From positions 1 through 64,000 of the forward strand of contig DATIDD010000043.1 of assembly GCA_035456465.1 (NCBI GenBank): a stretch of DNA of 64,000 nt. The letters run 5' to 3'. A program made the position numbers and the translations under genes. Origin of the DNA: DATHTC01 sp035456465. Lineage in GTDB: Bacteria > Actinomycetota > Thermoleophilia > Gaiellales > Gaiellaceae. Positions 26,181 to 32,965 of this stretch are shown piece by piece (positions within the stretch are counted from its first letter, which is position 1; every line of letters starts with the position of its first letter). Below the pieces are notes generated by a model, which made no database searches, was not told where the DNA came from, and saw only the letters and a program-made list of their open reading frames with translations.

Positions 26181-27341
26181 CTACTCGCCGCCCGCCGTCA
26201 CCTCGACCTCTTCCTTTTGCCAGCTGTCGCCCTTGACGTCGACACCCTCGTCCTCGAGCGCCTGCACCGCCGCCTCGGCGTAGTCGGTGACGTAGGCGTC
26301 GCTGCCGGCCTCCTGCTTGATCACGCCGAACTGCTTGGCGATGTCGGCCGTGCGCTGGAAGTCCTCCTGGTTCATCACGCCGAAGCGGCCCTCGTTCGGC
26401 CAGATCAGCGCGTTGATCTCGTTCAGCTGCCAGCGCTGATGGCCCTCGCCGAGGGTCGGCCCGTTGTCCAGCACCGTCTGGAGGCAGTCCTCGGCGTTGT
26501 CGCGGCAGTAGACCCAGCCCTTGAGCGAGGCCTTGAGGAACCGCGTCGCGATGTCCTGGTTCTGCTGGTCGGAGATCCAGTCGCCGCGCACGAAGACGCC
26601 GTCCTCGAGCATCGCGGTGCCGGCCTCCTCCATCGTGATCACGTTGAGGTCGTCGAGCGTGTACAGCTCGCCCGTGTCGGGGTTCTTCTGCTCGAGCACC
26701 TGCGCGAGCTCGTTGTAGGTCATCGCCGCTGCCGCGTCGACCTGCTTCTGCATGAACAGGTTCATGTCGAACGGCTGGTTGACGATCGTGACGTCGCTCT
26801 TCGACTTCGGGTCGATCCCGTTCTTCGTCAGCGCCGCGAACAGCTCGAACTCGTTGCCGCAGCACCACACGCCGACCTTCTTGCCCTTCATCCCGGCCAC
26901 GTCGGTGATCCCGCTGTCCTTCCAGGTCACCTCGGTCATGCCCGAGCGCTCGAACACCTGGGCGATGTTGACGAGGTCGCCGCCCTGGTCGCGCGTCGCG
27001 AGCAGCGACGGGAGCCAGTCGATCCCGAACTCGGCCTGCCCGGAGGCGACCACCTGCTCGGGGGTGATGTCGGGTCCGCCGACCTTGATGTCGACGTCGA
27101 GGTTCTCCGCGTCGTAGTACCCCTGCTCGAGCGCCGCGTAGTAGCCGGCGAACTGCGCCTGCGTGACCCACTTGAGCTGGAGCGTGACCTTGTCCTTGGG
27201 GCCGGCCGCGGCCTCGGCGGTCGTACCGCCTCCGCCCGTGCCCGTGTCCCCGCTGCCCTCGTCGTCCCCGCCGCAGCCGGCGAGGGCGAGCGCCGCGACC
27301 GCGAGCACGCCCGCGAGCCACAGCCACCAACGACCCTTCAT
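26181..27341 (-). CDS. NMT1/THI5-like ABC substrate-binding lipoprotein
   Basis: A 386-residue lipoprotein: signal helix, lipobox LALAGC with C23, then a low-complexity glycine/threonine linker. The mature domain begins KVTLQLKWVTQAQFAGYYAALEQGYYDAENLDVDIKVGG, the hallmark of the NMT1/THI5 family. These proteins bind pyrimidine- or flavin-precursor-like ligands (ThiY, RibY). A GVWCCGNEFELFAAL motif lies where relatives have their cysteine/glutamate ligand loop. Clustering with dihydropyrimidinase suggests a pyrimidine, hydantoin or similar heterocycle as ligand, which is inference. It starts at ATG 27341 after GGAAGGAGAG and belongs with the permeases and ATPase up to 29854. Confidence 0.9.
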   Translation of the reverse strand: MKGRWWLWLAGVLAVAALALAGCGGDDEGSGDTGTGGGGTTAEAAAGPKDKVTLQLKWVTQAQFAGYYAALEQGYYDAENLDVDIKVGGPDITPEQVVASGQAEFGIDWLPSLLATRDQGGDLVNIAQVFERSGMTEVTWKDSGITDVAGMKGKKVGVWCCGNEFELFAALTKNGIDPKSKSDVTIVNQPFDMNLFMQKQVDAAAAMTYNELAQVLEQKNPDTGELYTLDDLNVITMEEAGTAMLEDGVFVRGDWISDQQNQDIATRFLKASLKGWVYCRDNAEDCLQTVLDNGPTLGEGHQRWQLNEINALIWPNEGRFGVMNQEDFQRTADIAKQFGVIKQEAGSDAYVTDYAEAAVQALEDEGVDVKGDSWQKEEVEVTAGGE

Positions 27342-27384
27342 GCGCTCTCTCTCCTTCCGTCGTCCACCGTTGCCACTCGACCCA

Positions 27385-28209
27385 CTACTCGAAGCCGCGC
27401 CGCTCCCACCGCAGCGCCACGCGCTCCACCGCCGCGATCGCCAGGTAGAAGGCGATCCCGAGGATGCTCGCGACGAGGATCGCCGCCCACGCGGTCTCGA
27501 ACCGGAACAGCGCCGCCGAGTTCCGGATCTGCACGCCGAGCGCCTCCTGGGATCCGCCGAAGTACTCGCCCACGATCGCGCCGATCATCGCCAGCACGCT
27601 CGCCACCTTCAAGGCCGCGAACAGATACGGCAACGCGTTCGGCACGCGCACCCGGCGGAAGATCGTGAACTCGGTCGCGGCATAGCTGCGCATCAGCTCG
27701 ATCGACTGCGGGCGCACCGAGGTGAGCCCACGCAGCGTGTTCACCATCACCGGGAAGAAGCAGAGGATCGCGGCGATCACCATCTTCGACAGCGGGTTGA
27801 GGAGGCCGAACCACTGGTTCGTGATCGGTGCGAACGCGATGATCGGGATCGCGTTCGCGGCGATCATGTACGGCATCAGCGCGGTGCCGAGCGGCCGCCA
27901 GCGGGCGCAGACGAGCGCGGCCAGGATCCCGGCGGCGGAACCGATGGCGAAGCCGCCGAGCGCCTCCTTGAACGTGAACCAGCCCGCGCTCCAGAGCACG
28001 TCGCGCTCGTTCCAGAACGTCTGGACGATGTCGGACGGTGGCGGCAACAGGAACCGCTGGACGTCGAACGCCTTGACGTAGCCCTCCCACAGCGCGATGC
28101 CGAGCACGAAGACGACGAGGGCTGGGAGCCACGTCCGCGCGCCGTGTCCCATGCGGCCGAGCAGGCGCTCGGCGCGGACCGGCGCGACGGGAACCGGGGC
28201 CGTGGTCAT
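27385..28209 (-). CDS. NMT1/THI5-type ABC importer permease A (SsuC/TauC-like)
   Basis: A 274-residue permease with about six helices, beginning with WLPALVVFVLGIALWEGYV. It contains PYMIAANAIPIIAFAPITNQWFGLLNPLSKM and the EAA-like loop PQSIELMRSYAATEFTIFRRVRVPNALPYLFAALK. These are typical of the nitrate/taurine/thiamine-precursor importer permeases. Its ATG overlaps the stop of the ATPase gene (ATGA). It pairs with the second permease at 29012-29854 to form the membrane channel and is followed after 43 bases by the binding-protein gene. Confidence 0.92.
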   Translation of the reverse strand: MTTAPVPVAPVRAERLLGRMGHGARTWLPALVVFVLGIALWEGYVKAFDVQRFLLPPPSDIVQTFWNERDVLWSAGWFTFKEALGGFAIGSAAGILAALVCARWRPLGTALMPYMIAANAIPIIAFAPITNQWFGLLNPLSKMVIAAILCFFPVMVNTLRGLTSVRPQSIELMRSYAATEFTIFRRVRVPNALPYLFAALKVASVLAMIGAIVGEYFGGSQEALGVQIRNSAALFRFETAWAAILVASILGIAFYLAIAAVERVALRWERRGFE

Positions 28210-29015
28210 CGGTCGGCCTCCACCGAGCGCACGGGAGCCGGCCGTCCGGAGCCGCCGTGCAGCGCCTCCCGGACCTCGGTGACGAGCGCGAAGAAGCGCG
28301 GGTCCTCGCGGGTCGCCTGGGTCCGCGGGTGGGCGAGGTCGGTCTGGACGATCTGCGCGACGCGACCCGGCCGCGGCGACATCACCACGACGCGCGTCGA
28401 GAGGAAGACCGCCTCGGCGATCGAGTGCGTGACGAAGATCACCGTGCAGCCCGTCTCGTCCCAGATCCGCAGGAGCTCGCCGTTGAGCCGTTCCCGCGTC
28501 ATCTCGTCGAGCGCGCCGAACGGCTCGTCCATCAGCAGCAGCGCGGGGGAGAAGGAGAGCGCCCGGGCGATCGACACGCGCTGCTGCATGCCGCCGGAGA
28601 GCTGCCACGGGTACCGGCCCTCGAACCCGGTCAGCTCCACGAGCTCGAGCATCTCCCGCACCCGATTCTCGCGCTGGCGCCGGCCCCACCCGGCCAGCTC
28701 GAGCGGCAGCGCGATGTTCTTCGTGACCGTCCGCCAGTCGTAGAGGACGGCGTCCTGAAACACGATCCCGTAGTCGCGGTCGAGGCGCGCCTGGTGCGCG
28801 GACTTGCCGTTCACGACGACCTCGCCGGTCGTCGGCCGGATCAGGTCGCCCACGATTCGCAGCAGCGTCGACTTGCCGCAGCCGGACGGGCCGATGAGGG
28901 ACACGAACTCGCGGGGGCGGATCTCGAGGTCGATGTCCTGCAGCGCGAGCACCTGCCCGCCGACGAACGACTTGGAGACGCCGGCGATCGAGACGACCGA
29001 GGCGGCGTCGCTCAC
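28206..29015 (-). CDS. NMT1/THI5-type ABC importer ATPase (SsuB/TauB-like)
   Basis: A 269-residue ATPase beginning at GTG 29015, which overlaps the stop of the upstream permease (GTGA). Walker A is GPSGCGKST (42-50), the Q-loop GIVFQDAVLYDWRTV, the signature LSGGMQQR (139-146) and Walker B LLLMDE (159-164), with the switch THS. The sequence groups with the nitrate/sulfonate/thiamine-precursor importer ATPases. It energises the two permeases on either side. The four importer genes form one operon read from about 29854 to 26181. Confidence 0.93.
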   Translation of the reverse strand: MSDAASVVSIAGVSKSFVGGQVLALQDIDLEIRPREFVSLIGPSGCGKSTLLRIVGDLIRPTTGEVVVNGKSAHQARLDRDYGIVFQDAVLYDWRTVTKNIALPLELAGWGRRQRENRVREMLELVELTGFEGRYPWQLSGGMQQRVSIARALSFSPALLLMDEPFGALDEMTRERLNGELLRIWDETGCTVIFVTHSIAEAVFLSTRVVVMSPRPGRVAQIVQTDLAHPRTQATREDPRFFALVTEVREALHGGSGRPAPVRSVEADR

Positions 29016-29854
29016 GCGAGGTGCTCCGGCGCGCGCCGGACGACGAGCCGCTCGACCAGGACGACCACGAGGAAGAACGAGATCCCGAGCAGCGCCGCGA
29101 TCAGGTTGGTGGCCCACAGGCTCTCGGGCGAGCTCAGGTAGTACTGGTTGAAGTTCAGGATCGCGCCGCCGAGGCCGTCCTGGATCGACGACGGGAGCTC
29201 GCCGATGATCGCGCCGACCACGCTCGCGGTCGCGGCGACCTTGAACGCCGCGAACAGGTAGGGGAGCGACGCGGGGAGCTTGAGCTTCCACAGCACCTCC
29301 CACCACGACGCCGCGTACGAGCGCATCAGCTCGAGTGCCCGCGGGTCGGCCGAGTCGAGCCCACGGATCGTGTTCACCGTCACCGGGAAGAAGGTCAGGT
29401 ACGCGGCGATCACCGCGACCGACACCCAGCCCGGCGCGTGCAGCTCGCCCCCGAGCCAGACGACCACCATCGGCGCGATCGCGAGGATCGGCACCGTCTG
29501 CGAGGCCACCACGTAGGGCAGGAACCCGCGGAGGAGCAGCTGCGACTGGTGCAGCACGATGCCGATCGCGAGGCCGATCGCGGCGCCGAGCAGGAAGCCC
29601 GCGACGGCCTCCTTGGCGGTGAAGAGCGCCGAGTCCCACAGCACCTCGATCAGCATCGGCCCGTTCCGGCGCGACGGCTCGAACAGCTGCCCGACGATGT
29701 CGTAGACGTGCGGAAAGGTGACGTCGTTGACAGTGAACGTGCCGATGCGCAGGTCGACGGTCTCCGCGAACCACTTGAAGCCCTCCCACAGCACGCACAG
29801 CCCGAGGAGGACGAGCAGGAAGCTGCCGACGCGACGGCCGATCGTGGACGCCAT
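29012..29854 (-). CDS. NMT1/THI5-type ABC importer permease B
   Basis: A 280-residue permease, the first gene of the importer operon. It has an N-terminal helix (GSFLLVLLGLCVLWEGFKWFA) and a large periplasmic stretch (TVDLRIGTFTVNDVTFPHVYDIV). The conserved loop DPRALELMRSYAASWWEVLWKLKLPASLPYLFAAFK corresponds to that of its partner permease. I start at ATG 29854. A longer frame from ATG 29899 would begin inside the PadR-type inverted repeat and adds 15 residues of unlikely sequence. With no Shine-Dalgarno but TAGGTT seven bases upstream, leaderless translation is possible. Confidence 0.88.
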   Translation of the reverse strand: MASTIGRRVGSFLLVLLGLCVLWEGFKWFAETVDLRIGTFTVNDVTFPHVYDIVGQLFEPSRRNGPMLIEVLWDSALFTAKEAVAGFLLGAAIGLAIGIVLHQSQLLLRGFLPYVVASQTVPILAIAPMVVVWLGGELHAPGWVSVAVIAAYLTFFPVTVNTIRGLDSADPRALELMRSYAASWWEVLWKLKLPASLPYLFAAFKVAATASVVGAIIGELPSSIQDGLGGAILNFNQYYLSSPESLWATNLIAALLGISFFLVVVLVERLVVRRAPEHLA

Positions 29855-29861
29855 GGACGAG

Positions 29862-29867
29862 AACCTA
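29862..29867 (-). promoter_or_regulatory. Possible -10 element for the importer operon
   Basis: On the minus strand TAGGTT is followed by seven bases and the ATG at 29854. The PadR-type inverted repeat begins 21 bases upstream of it, which would place the operator over the -35 region. Confidence 0.35.
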
Positions 29868-29887
29868 AACGACCCGTCGGGCGAGCC

Positions 29888-29910
29888 ACTACTTGTCATA
29901 GACAGGTAGT
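29888..29910. promoter_or_regulatory. PadR-type operator between importer operon and padR
   Basis: A 23-bp interrupted palindrome: ACTAC, one variable base, TGTC, a three-base centre ATA, GACA, one variable base, GTAGT. Nine of ten arm positions pair. Its TGTC/GACA core fits the general form of PadR operators. It lies between two divergent transcription units and overlaps the proposed padR -35, so it is well placed to repress both. Confidence 0.65.
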
Positions 29911-29921
29911 TGCCATAGTAT
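29893..29921 (+). promoter_or_regulatory. Promoter of padR gene, leaderless
   Basis: TTGTCA (29893-29898) and TAGTAT (29916-29921) are separated by exactly 17 bases. The GTG start of padR follows six bases after the -10, so transcription should start at the start codon. There is no Shine-Dalgarno. The -35 lies inside the inverted repeat, as expected for autorepression. Confidence 0.6.
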
Positions 29922-29927
29922 ACAACC

Positions 29928-30290
29928 GTGCCTCCGACGCACGACAGCCAGCTGCTGAAGGGCGTGCTCGGGATCGTCCTGCTGCGGCTCCTGGCCGAGC
30001 GCGAGTCGTACGGGTACGAGCTCGTCGTGCGCGTCCACGAGGCGGGTCTGGGCGACGTTCCGGACGGCTCCGTCTATCCCGCGCTCGGGCGGCTCGAGCG
30101 CGACGGCCACGTCTCCTCGCGGCTCGTCGCGTCGCCCTCGGGGCCGGCGCGGAAGTACTACCGACCCACCGCCGCAGGGCGGGCGGCGCTGGCCGAGCGG
30201 ACACGTGCCTGGCGTGCGCTCGTCGCCGTCGTCGAGCCGCTGCTCGCGGCGCCCGTCCCGGCGAAGCCGAAGGAGGCCGAGGCAGCATGA
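29928..30290 (+). CDS. PadR-family transcriptional regulator
   Basis: A 120-residue winged-helix regulator. The PadR signature is clear: LLKGVLGIVLLRLLAERESYGYEL, then VYPALGRLERDGHV and a wing ending RKYYRPTAAGRAAL. The C-terminal helix serves dimerisation. The GTG start at 29928 lies six bases after a -10 hexamer, so the message is probably leaderless. The gene is divergent from the NMT1/THI5-type importer operon, with a palindromic operator between them. Its stop overlaps the start of the HAAS-domain membrane protein (ATGA), a conserved PadR partner. It is the best candidate regulator of the hydantoin/pyrimidine genes. Confidence 0.93.
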   Translation: MPPTHDSQLLKGVLGIVLLRLLAERESYGYELVVRVHEAGLGDVPDGSVYPALGRLERDGHVSSRLVASPSGPARKYYRPTAAGRAALAERTRAWRALVAVVEPLLAAPVPAKPKEAEAA

Positions 30291-30793
30291 ACCTGATCAT
30301 CGAGCGGTACGTCTGGAGCGTCGGCCGCAGGCTGCGCGGGCGCGTCCCCGCGTGGCGGCGACGGGAGATCCGGCGCGAGCTGCGCGAGCACCTCCGGGCG
30401 GCGGCCGCGGAGGTCGGCGCGGAGGAGGCGGCCGCCCGCGCGGGCGCACCGGACGTCGTCGCGCGCGAGTACGCCGAGGTGGAGGAGGGCCGTCCGGAGC
30501 GCTGGAACCCCCGCGCCGGCGCGATCGCCGCGGCGCTCGCGTGGCTCCTGCTCGCGCTCGTCCAGCAGCGGGAGCTCCGGCTCACGCGCGCGCCGCACTG
30601 GGGCGAGTTCGACCCCTGGAGCGCCGACCTGTGGCTCGTCCGCCTCCACGGCGACCTCGAGCGGATGGTCGTGGTGCACGTGGACGTGCGGCGGATCGCC
30701 TATCTCCTCGTCCCGCTCGTCGCCTTCCTGCTCGCGTCGCGTGCGTGGCGGCGCGTGCCACGTGCGTGGAAACGGGAGGCGCGGGCAGTCTAG
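30287..30793 (+). CDS. HAAS-domain membrane protein coupled to PadR
   Basis: A 168-residue protein with an N-terminal cytoplasmic domain matching the HAAS (DUF1700-like) pattern: RYVWSVGRRLRGRVPAWRRREIRRELREHLRAAAAEVG followed by ARAGAPDVVAREYAEVE. Two predicted membrane segments follow (AGAIAAALAWLLLALVQQ and RRIAYLLVPLVAFLLASRAW). HAAS proteins are typically encoded directly after padR and are thought to link membrane signals to the regulator. The ATG overlaps the padR stop, so both are made together. The stop codon TAG is itself the beginning of a TAGGAT hexamer proposed as the -10 of the next gene. Confidence 0.8.
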   Translation: MNLIIERYVWSVGRRLRGRVPAWRRREIRRELREHLRAAAAEVGAEEAAARAGAPDVVAREYAEVEEGRPERWNPRAGAIAAALAWLLLALVQQRELRLTRAPHWGEFDPWSADLWLVRLHGDLERMVVVHVDVRRIAYLLVPLVAFLLASRAWRRVPRAWKREARAV

Positions 30794-30796
30794 GAT
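30791..30796 (+). promoter_or_regulatory. Possible -10 element before the carbamoylase gene
   Basis: TAGGAT, which includes the stop codon of the preceding gene, is followed by six bases and the GTG start at 30803. No Shine-Dalgarno other than a short GCGGGG directly abutting the start is visible, so leaderless initiation is possible. Confidence 0.35.
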
Positions 30797-30802
30797 CGCG
30801 GG

Positions 30803-32047
30803 GTGCCGCTCCAGCCGTCCCGCACCGTCGACGAGCTCCGCGAGCTGCGGGAGCTGACCGGAAGCGACGACGGCGCGGAGCGGGTCGCCTGGACGGACAC
30901 GTGGGAGCGGGCGCGCGAGTGGCTGCGCGCCAGGCTCGAGGGCCTGCCGCTGGAGTACGAGCGCGACGAGGCCGGCAACCAGTGGTTCACGCTCCGCGGC
31001 GCCTCCGACCGCGCGCTCCTCGTCGGCGGCCACATCGACTCGGTGCCGAACGGCGGCTGGCTCGACGGGGCGCTCAACGTGATGGCGGGGGTGGAGGTGC
31101 TGCGTCGCCTCGCGGAGGAGGGCACGCCGGCCGTGACCGTCCGGCTGGTCGACTGGGCCGACGAGGAGGGTGCGCGCTTCGGGCGCTCGCTGTTCGGCTC
31201 CTCCGCGGCGTCGGGGACGATGGCCGACCAGGACGAGCTGCGGCAGCTTCGCGACCGGGACGGGATCGCGCTGCCGGACGCCCTGCGCGAGCACGGCGTC
31301 GACCTCGACGGCGCACTCGCCGCGCGCCGCCAGCTCGAGGGTGCGGCGGCGTACCTGGAGCTCCACATCGAGCAGGGGCCGGTGCTCGAGTCGATGGGCC
31401 TGCCGCTCGGCGCGGTGATCGGCACCTTCGGCGTCGAGCGCTCGCGCATCACCTGGACGGGCCAGGCGGCACACGCCGGCTCGACGCCGATGGACCAGCG
31501 GCGCGACGCCCTCGCCGGGGCGGCCAAGCTCGCGCTCGAGATCCGGGACATCGCGGCCCGCGCGGGAGGCGGCGGCGTCTGCACCTCGGGGGGCGTCGTC
31601 TGCAAGCCCGGGATCGTCACCTCCGTGGTCGAGACGGCGGAGCAGCTGCTCGACCAGCGGCACATGGACGCGGCCACGCTCGCGCGAATGCTCGAGGAGG
31701 CGCAGTCCGCAGCCGAGCGCTTCGCCGCGGAGGAGGACGTCGAGGTGGCGTGGGAGCGGATCTGGAGCATCCAGCCGATCCTGTTCGACGAGGAGCTCGT
31801 CGCGCTGGCGGAGGAGTCGATCCGCGAGGTCGCGGACGGACGCTCGCACCGGCTCCCGAGCGGGCCGCTGCACGACGCCGCCGAGGTGGCGCGCGCGGGC
31901 GTGCCGACGGTGATGCTGTTCGTCCAGTCGCTGCGGGGGCTCTCGCACACGAAGCTCGAGGACACGAAGCCCGAGCACCTCGAGCTGTCGGTGCAGGCGC
32001 TCGACCGGCTCGCCTCGAAGGCGGTCGACTGGGTCGCCGCGCGCTGA
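30803..32047 (+). CDS. N-carbamoyl-amino-acid amidohydrolase (M20, hydantoinase/carbamoylase family)
   Basis: A 414-residue M20 metallohydrolase of the beta-ureidopropionase/L-carbamoylase/allantoate amidohydrolase group. Metal ligands are H77 (GGHIDSVP), D88 (GWLDGALNVMAG), E121 and E122 (DWADEEGARFG), H188 (LELHIEQGPVLE) and H382 (LSHTKLED). The lid-domain motif GQAAHAGSTPMDQRRDA is intact. The loop usually reading GG-x-x-DG-x-x-G has an asparagine at position 92. It would hydrolyse the N-carbamoyl amino acid made by the hydantoinase at 24658 to an amino acid, CO2 and ammonia. It follows the padR/HAAS pair. Confidence 0.92.
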   Translation: MPLQPSRTVDELRELRELTGSDDGAERVAWTDTWERAREWLRARLEGLPLEYERDEAGNQWFTLRGASDRALLVGGHIDSVPNGGWLDGALNVMAGVEVLRRLAEEGTPAVTVRLVDWADEEGARFGRSLFGSSAASGTMADQDELRQLRDRDGIALPDALREHGVDLDGALAARRQLEGAAAYLELHIEQGPVLESMGLPLGAVIGTFGVERSRITWTGQAAHAGSTPMDQRRDALAGAAKLALEIRDIAARAGGGGVCTSGGVVCKPGIVTSVVETAEQLLDQRHMDAATLARMLEEAQSAAERFAAEEDVEVAWERIWSIQPILFDEELVALAEESIREVADGRSHRLPSGPLHDAAEVARAGVPTVMLFVQSLRGLSHTKLEDTKPEHLELSVQALDRLASKAVDWVAAR

Positions 32048-32051
32048 GCTC

Positions 32052-32798
32052 GTGGCTCTGAGCCACAAGGCGGCCGAGCTCCGCAGGCTCCACGACGGAC
32101 CGCGGCCGCTGCTGCTCGCGAACGTGTGGGACGTGGCGAGCGCACGGGCGGTCGCGCGCGTGCCCGGCTGTCGCGCGCTCGCGACCTCGAGCGCCGCCGT
32201 CGCCCGGTCGCTCGGCTGGGAGGACGGCGAGCGCATCCCGCCGGAGCGGATGCTCGACGCCGTCGCCCGGATCTGCGCCGCGGTCGAGGTGCCCGTGACG
32301 GCCGACCTCGAGGCCGGCTACGGCGACGCGGTCGCGACTGCCCGCGCCGCGTGGGAGGCCGGCGCCGTCGGCATGAACCTCGAGGACGGCGACGGCCCCG
32401 TCGAGGCGCACGCCGACCGCGTCGGGGCGGTGAGGGCGGCCGTGCCCGAGCTGGTCCTGAACGCGCGGACGGACGTGTTCCTGCCGGGCGGCTCGGGCGA
32501 CCTCGACGACGCGGCGACGCGCCTCAACGCCTACCTCGACGCCGGCGCCGACTGCGCGTTCGCGATCGGCCTCGTCGACCGCGAGGGGATCGCCGAGCTG
32601 GTGCGCCGCGTGCGTGGCCCGCTCAACGTGCTCGCGACCCGCGCGACGCCGACGGTCGACGAGCTGGCCGCGCTCGGCGTCCGCCGGATCAGCCTCGGCT
32701 CCGGGCTGCACCGCACGGCGGTGGCGGCCGCCGCGGCCGCGGCGGCGGAGCTGTTCGAGCAGGGGACGTACGACTTCCTGCCGAGGAACCCTGGTTGA
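32052..32798 (+). CDS. Isocitrate lyase/PEP-mutase superfamily protein
   Basis: A 248-residue TIM-barrel protein of the PEP mutase/isocitrate lyase superfamily. It begins HKAAELRRLHDGPRPLLLANVWDVASA. Metal- and substrate-binding motifs are LATSSAAVARSLGWEDG, VPVTADLEAGYGD (with the Mg-binding acidic residues) and VGMNLEDGDG. The KKCG[H/R] signature of true isocitrate lyases is absent, and the short length excludes classical isocitrate lyase. Oxaloacetate decarboxylase or another C-C or P-C lyase activity is possible. It starts at GTG 32052, four bases after the carbamoylase, so joint expression is likely. Confidence 0.8.
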   Translation: MALSHKAAELRRLHDGPRPLLLANVWDVASARAVARVPGCRALATSSAAVARSLGWEDGERIPPERMLDAVARICAAVEVPVTADLEAGYGDAVATARAAWEAGAVGMNLEDGDGPVEAHADRVGAVRAAVPELVLNARTDVFLPGGSGDLDDAATRLNAYLDAGADCAFAIGLVDREGIAELVRRVRGPLNVLATRATPTVDELAALGVRRISLGSGLHRTAVAAAAAAAAELFEQGTYDFLPRNPG

Positions 32799-32805
32799 AC
32801 GTGCA

Positions 32806-32826
32806 CAAGTAACAGACTGTTACTTG
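32806..32826. promoter_or_regulatory. Perfect 10-bp inverted repeat, operator-like (site 1)
   Basis: CAAGTAACAG, one central base, CTGTTACTTG. With only one base between arms it cannot form a normal RNA hairpin, so a DNA-binding dimer site is more likely than a terminator. It is AT-rich in a GC-rich region, lies just after the PEP-mutase-like gene and 140 bases before the MFS gene. Confidence 0.6.
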
Positions 32827-32904
32827 GTCGCTTCGAACGACGGGTCGGCGCCGCGAGACGCTCCAGCCGGCAGCGTGCCGCCAGGGATCCGGCCCGAAAG
32901 ACGA

Positions 32905-32925
32905 CAAGTGGCAGCCTGTTACGTG
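32905..32925. promoter_or_regulatory. Imperfect copy of the same operator (site 2)
   Basis: CAAGTGGCAG, one base, CTGTTACGTG. The left arm matches site 1 at 8 of 10 positions and the right arm at 9 of 10, with identical arm spacing. The centres of the two sites are 99 bases apart. It ends 27 bases before the proposed -10 of the MFS gene. Confidence 0.55.
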
Positions 32926-32952
32926 TCCGCTCCCGGTCACCCGGGAGCGTCG

Positions 32953-32958
32953 TACAGT
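32953..32958 (+). promoter_or_regulatory. Possible -10 element, leaderless MFS gene
   Basis: TACAGT is followed by seven bases and the GTG start at 32966, with no Shine-Dalgarno in between. No clear -35 is visible; activation from the upstream palindromes is possible. Confidence 0.4.
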
Positions 32959-32965
32959 CCCGGCC

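Noticed and set aside
29855..29899. ATG 29899 as start of the first importer permease
   Set aside because: It lies in the centre of the PadR-type operator and adds 15 residues before the natural start of the protein; ATG 29854 fits better.
32806..32826. Terminator after the PEP-mutase-like gene
   Set aside because: The arms are separated by a single base, which does not allow a stable RNA loop, and a second copy of the motif exists downstream; an operator is more likely.
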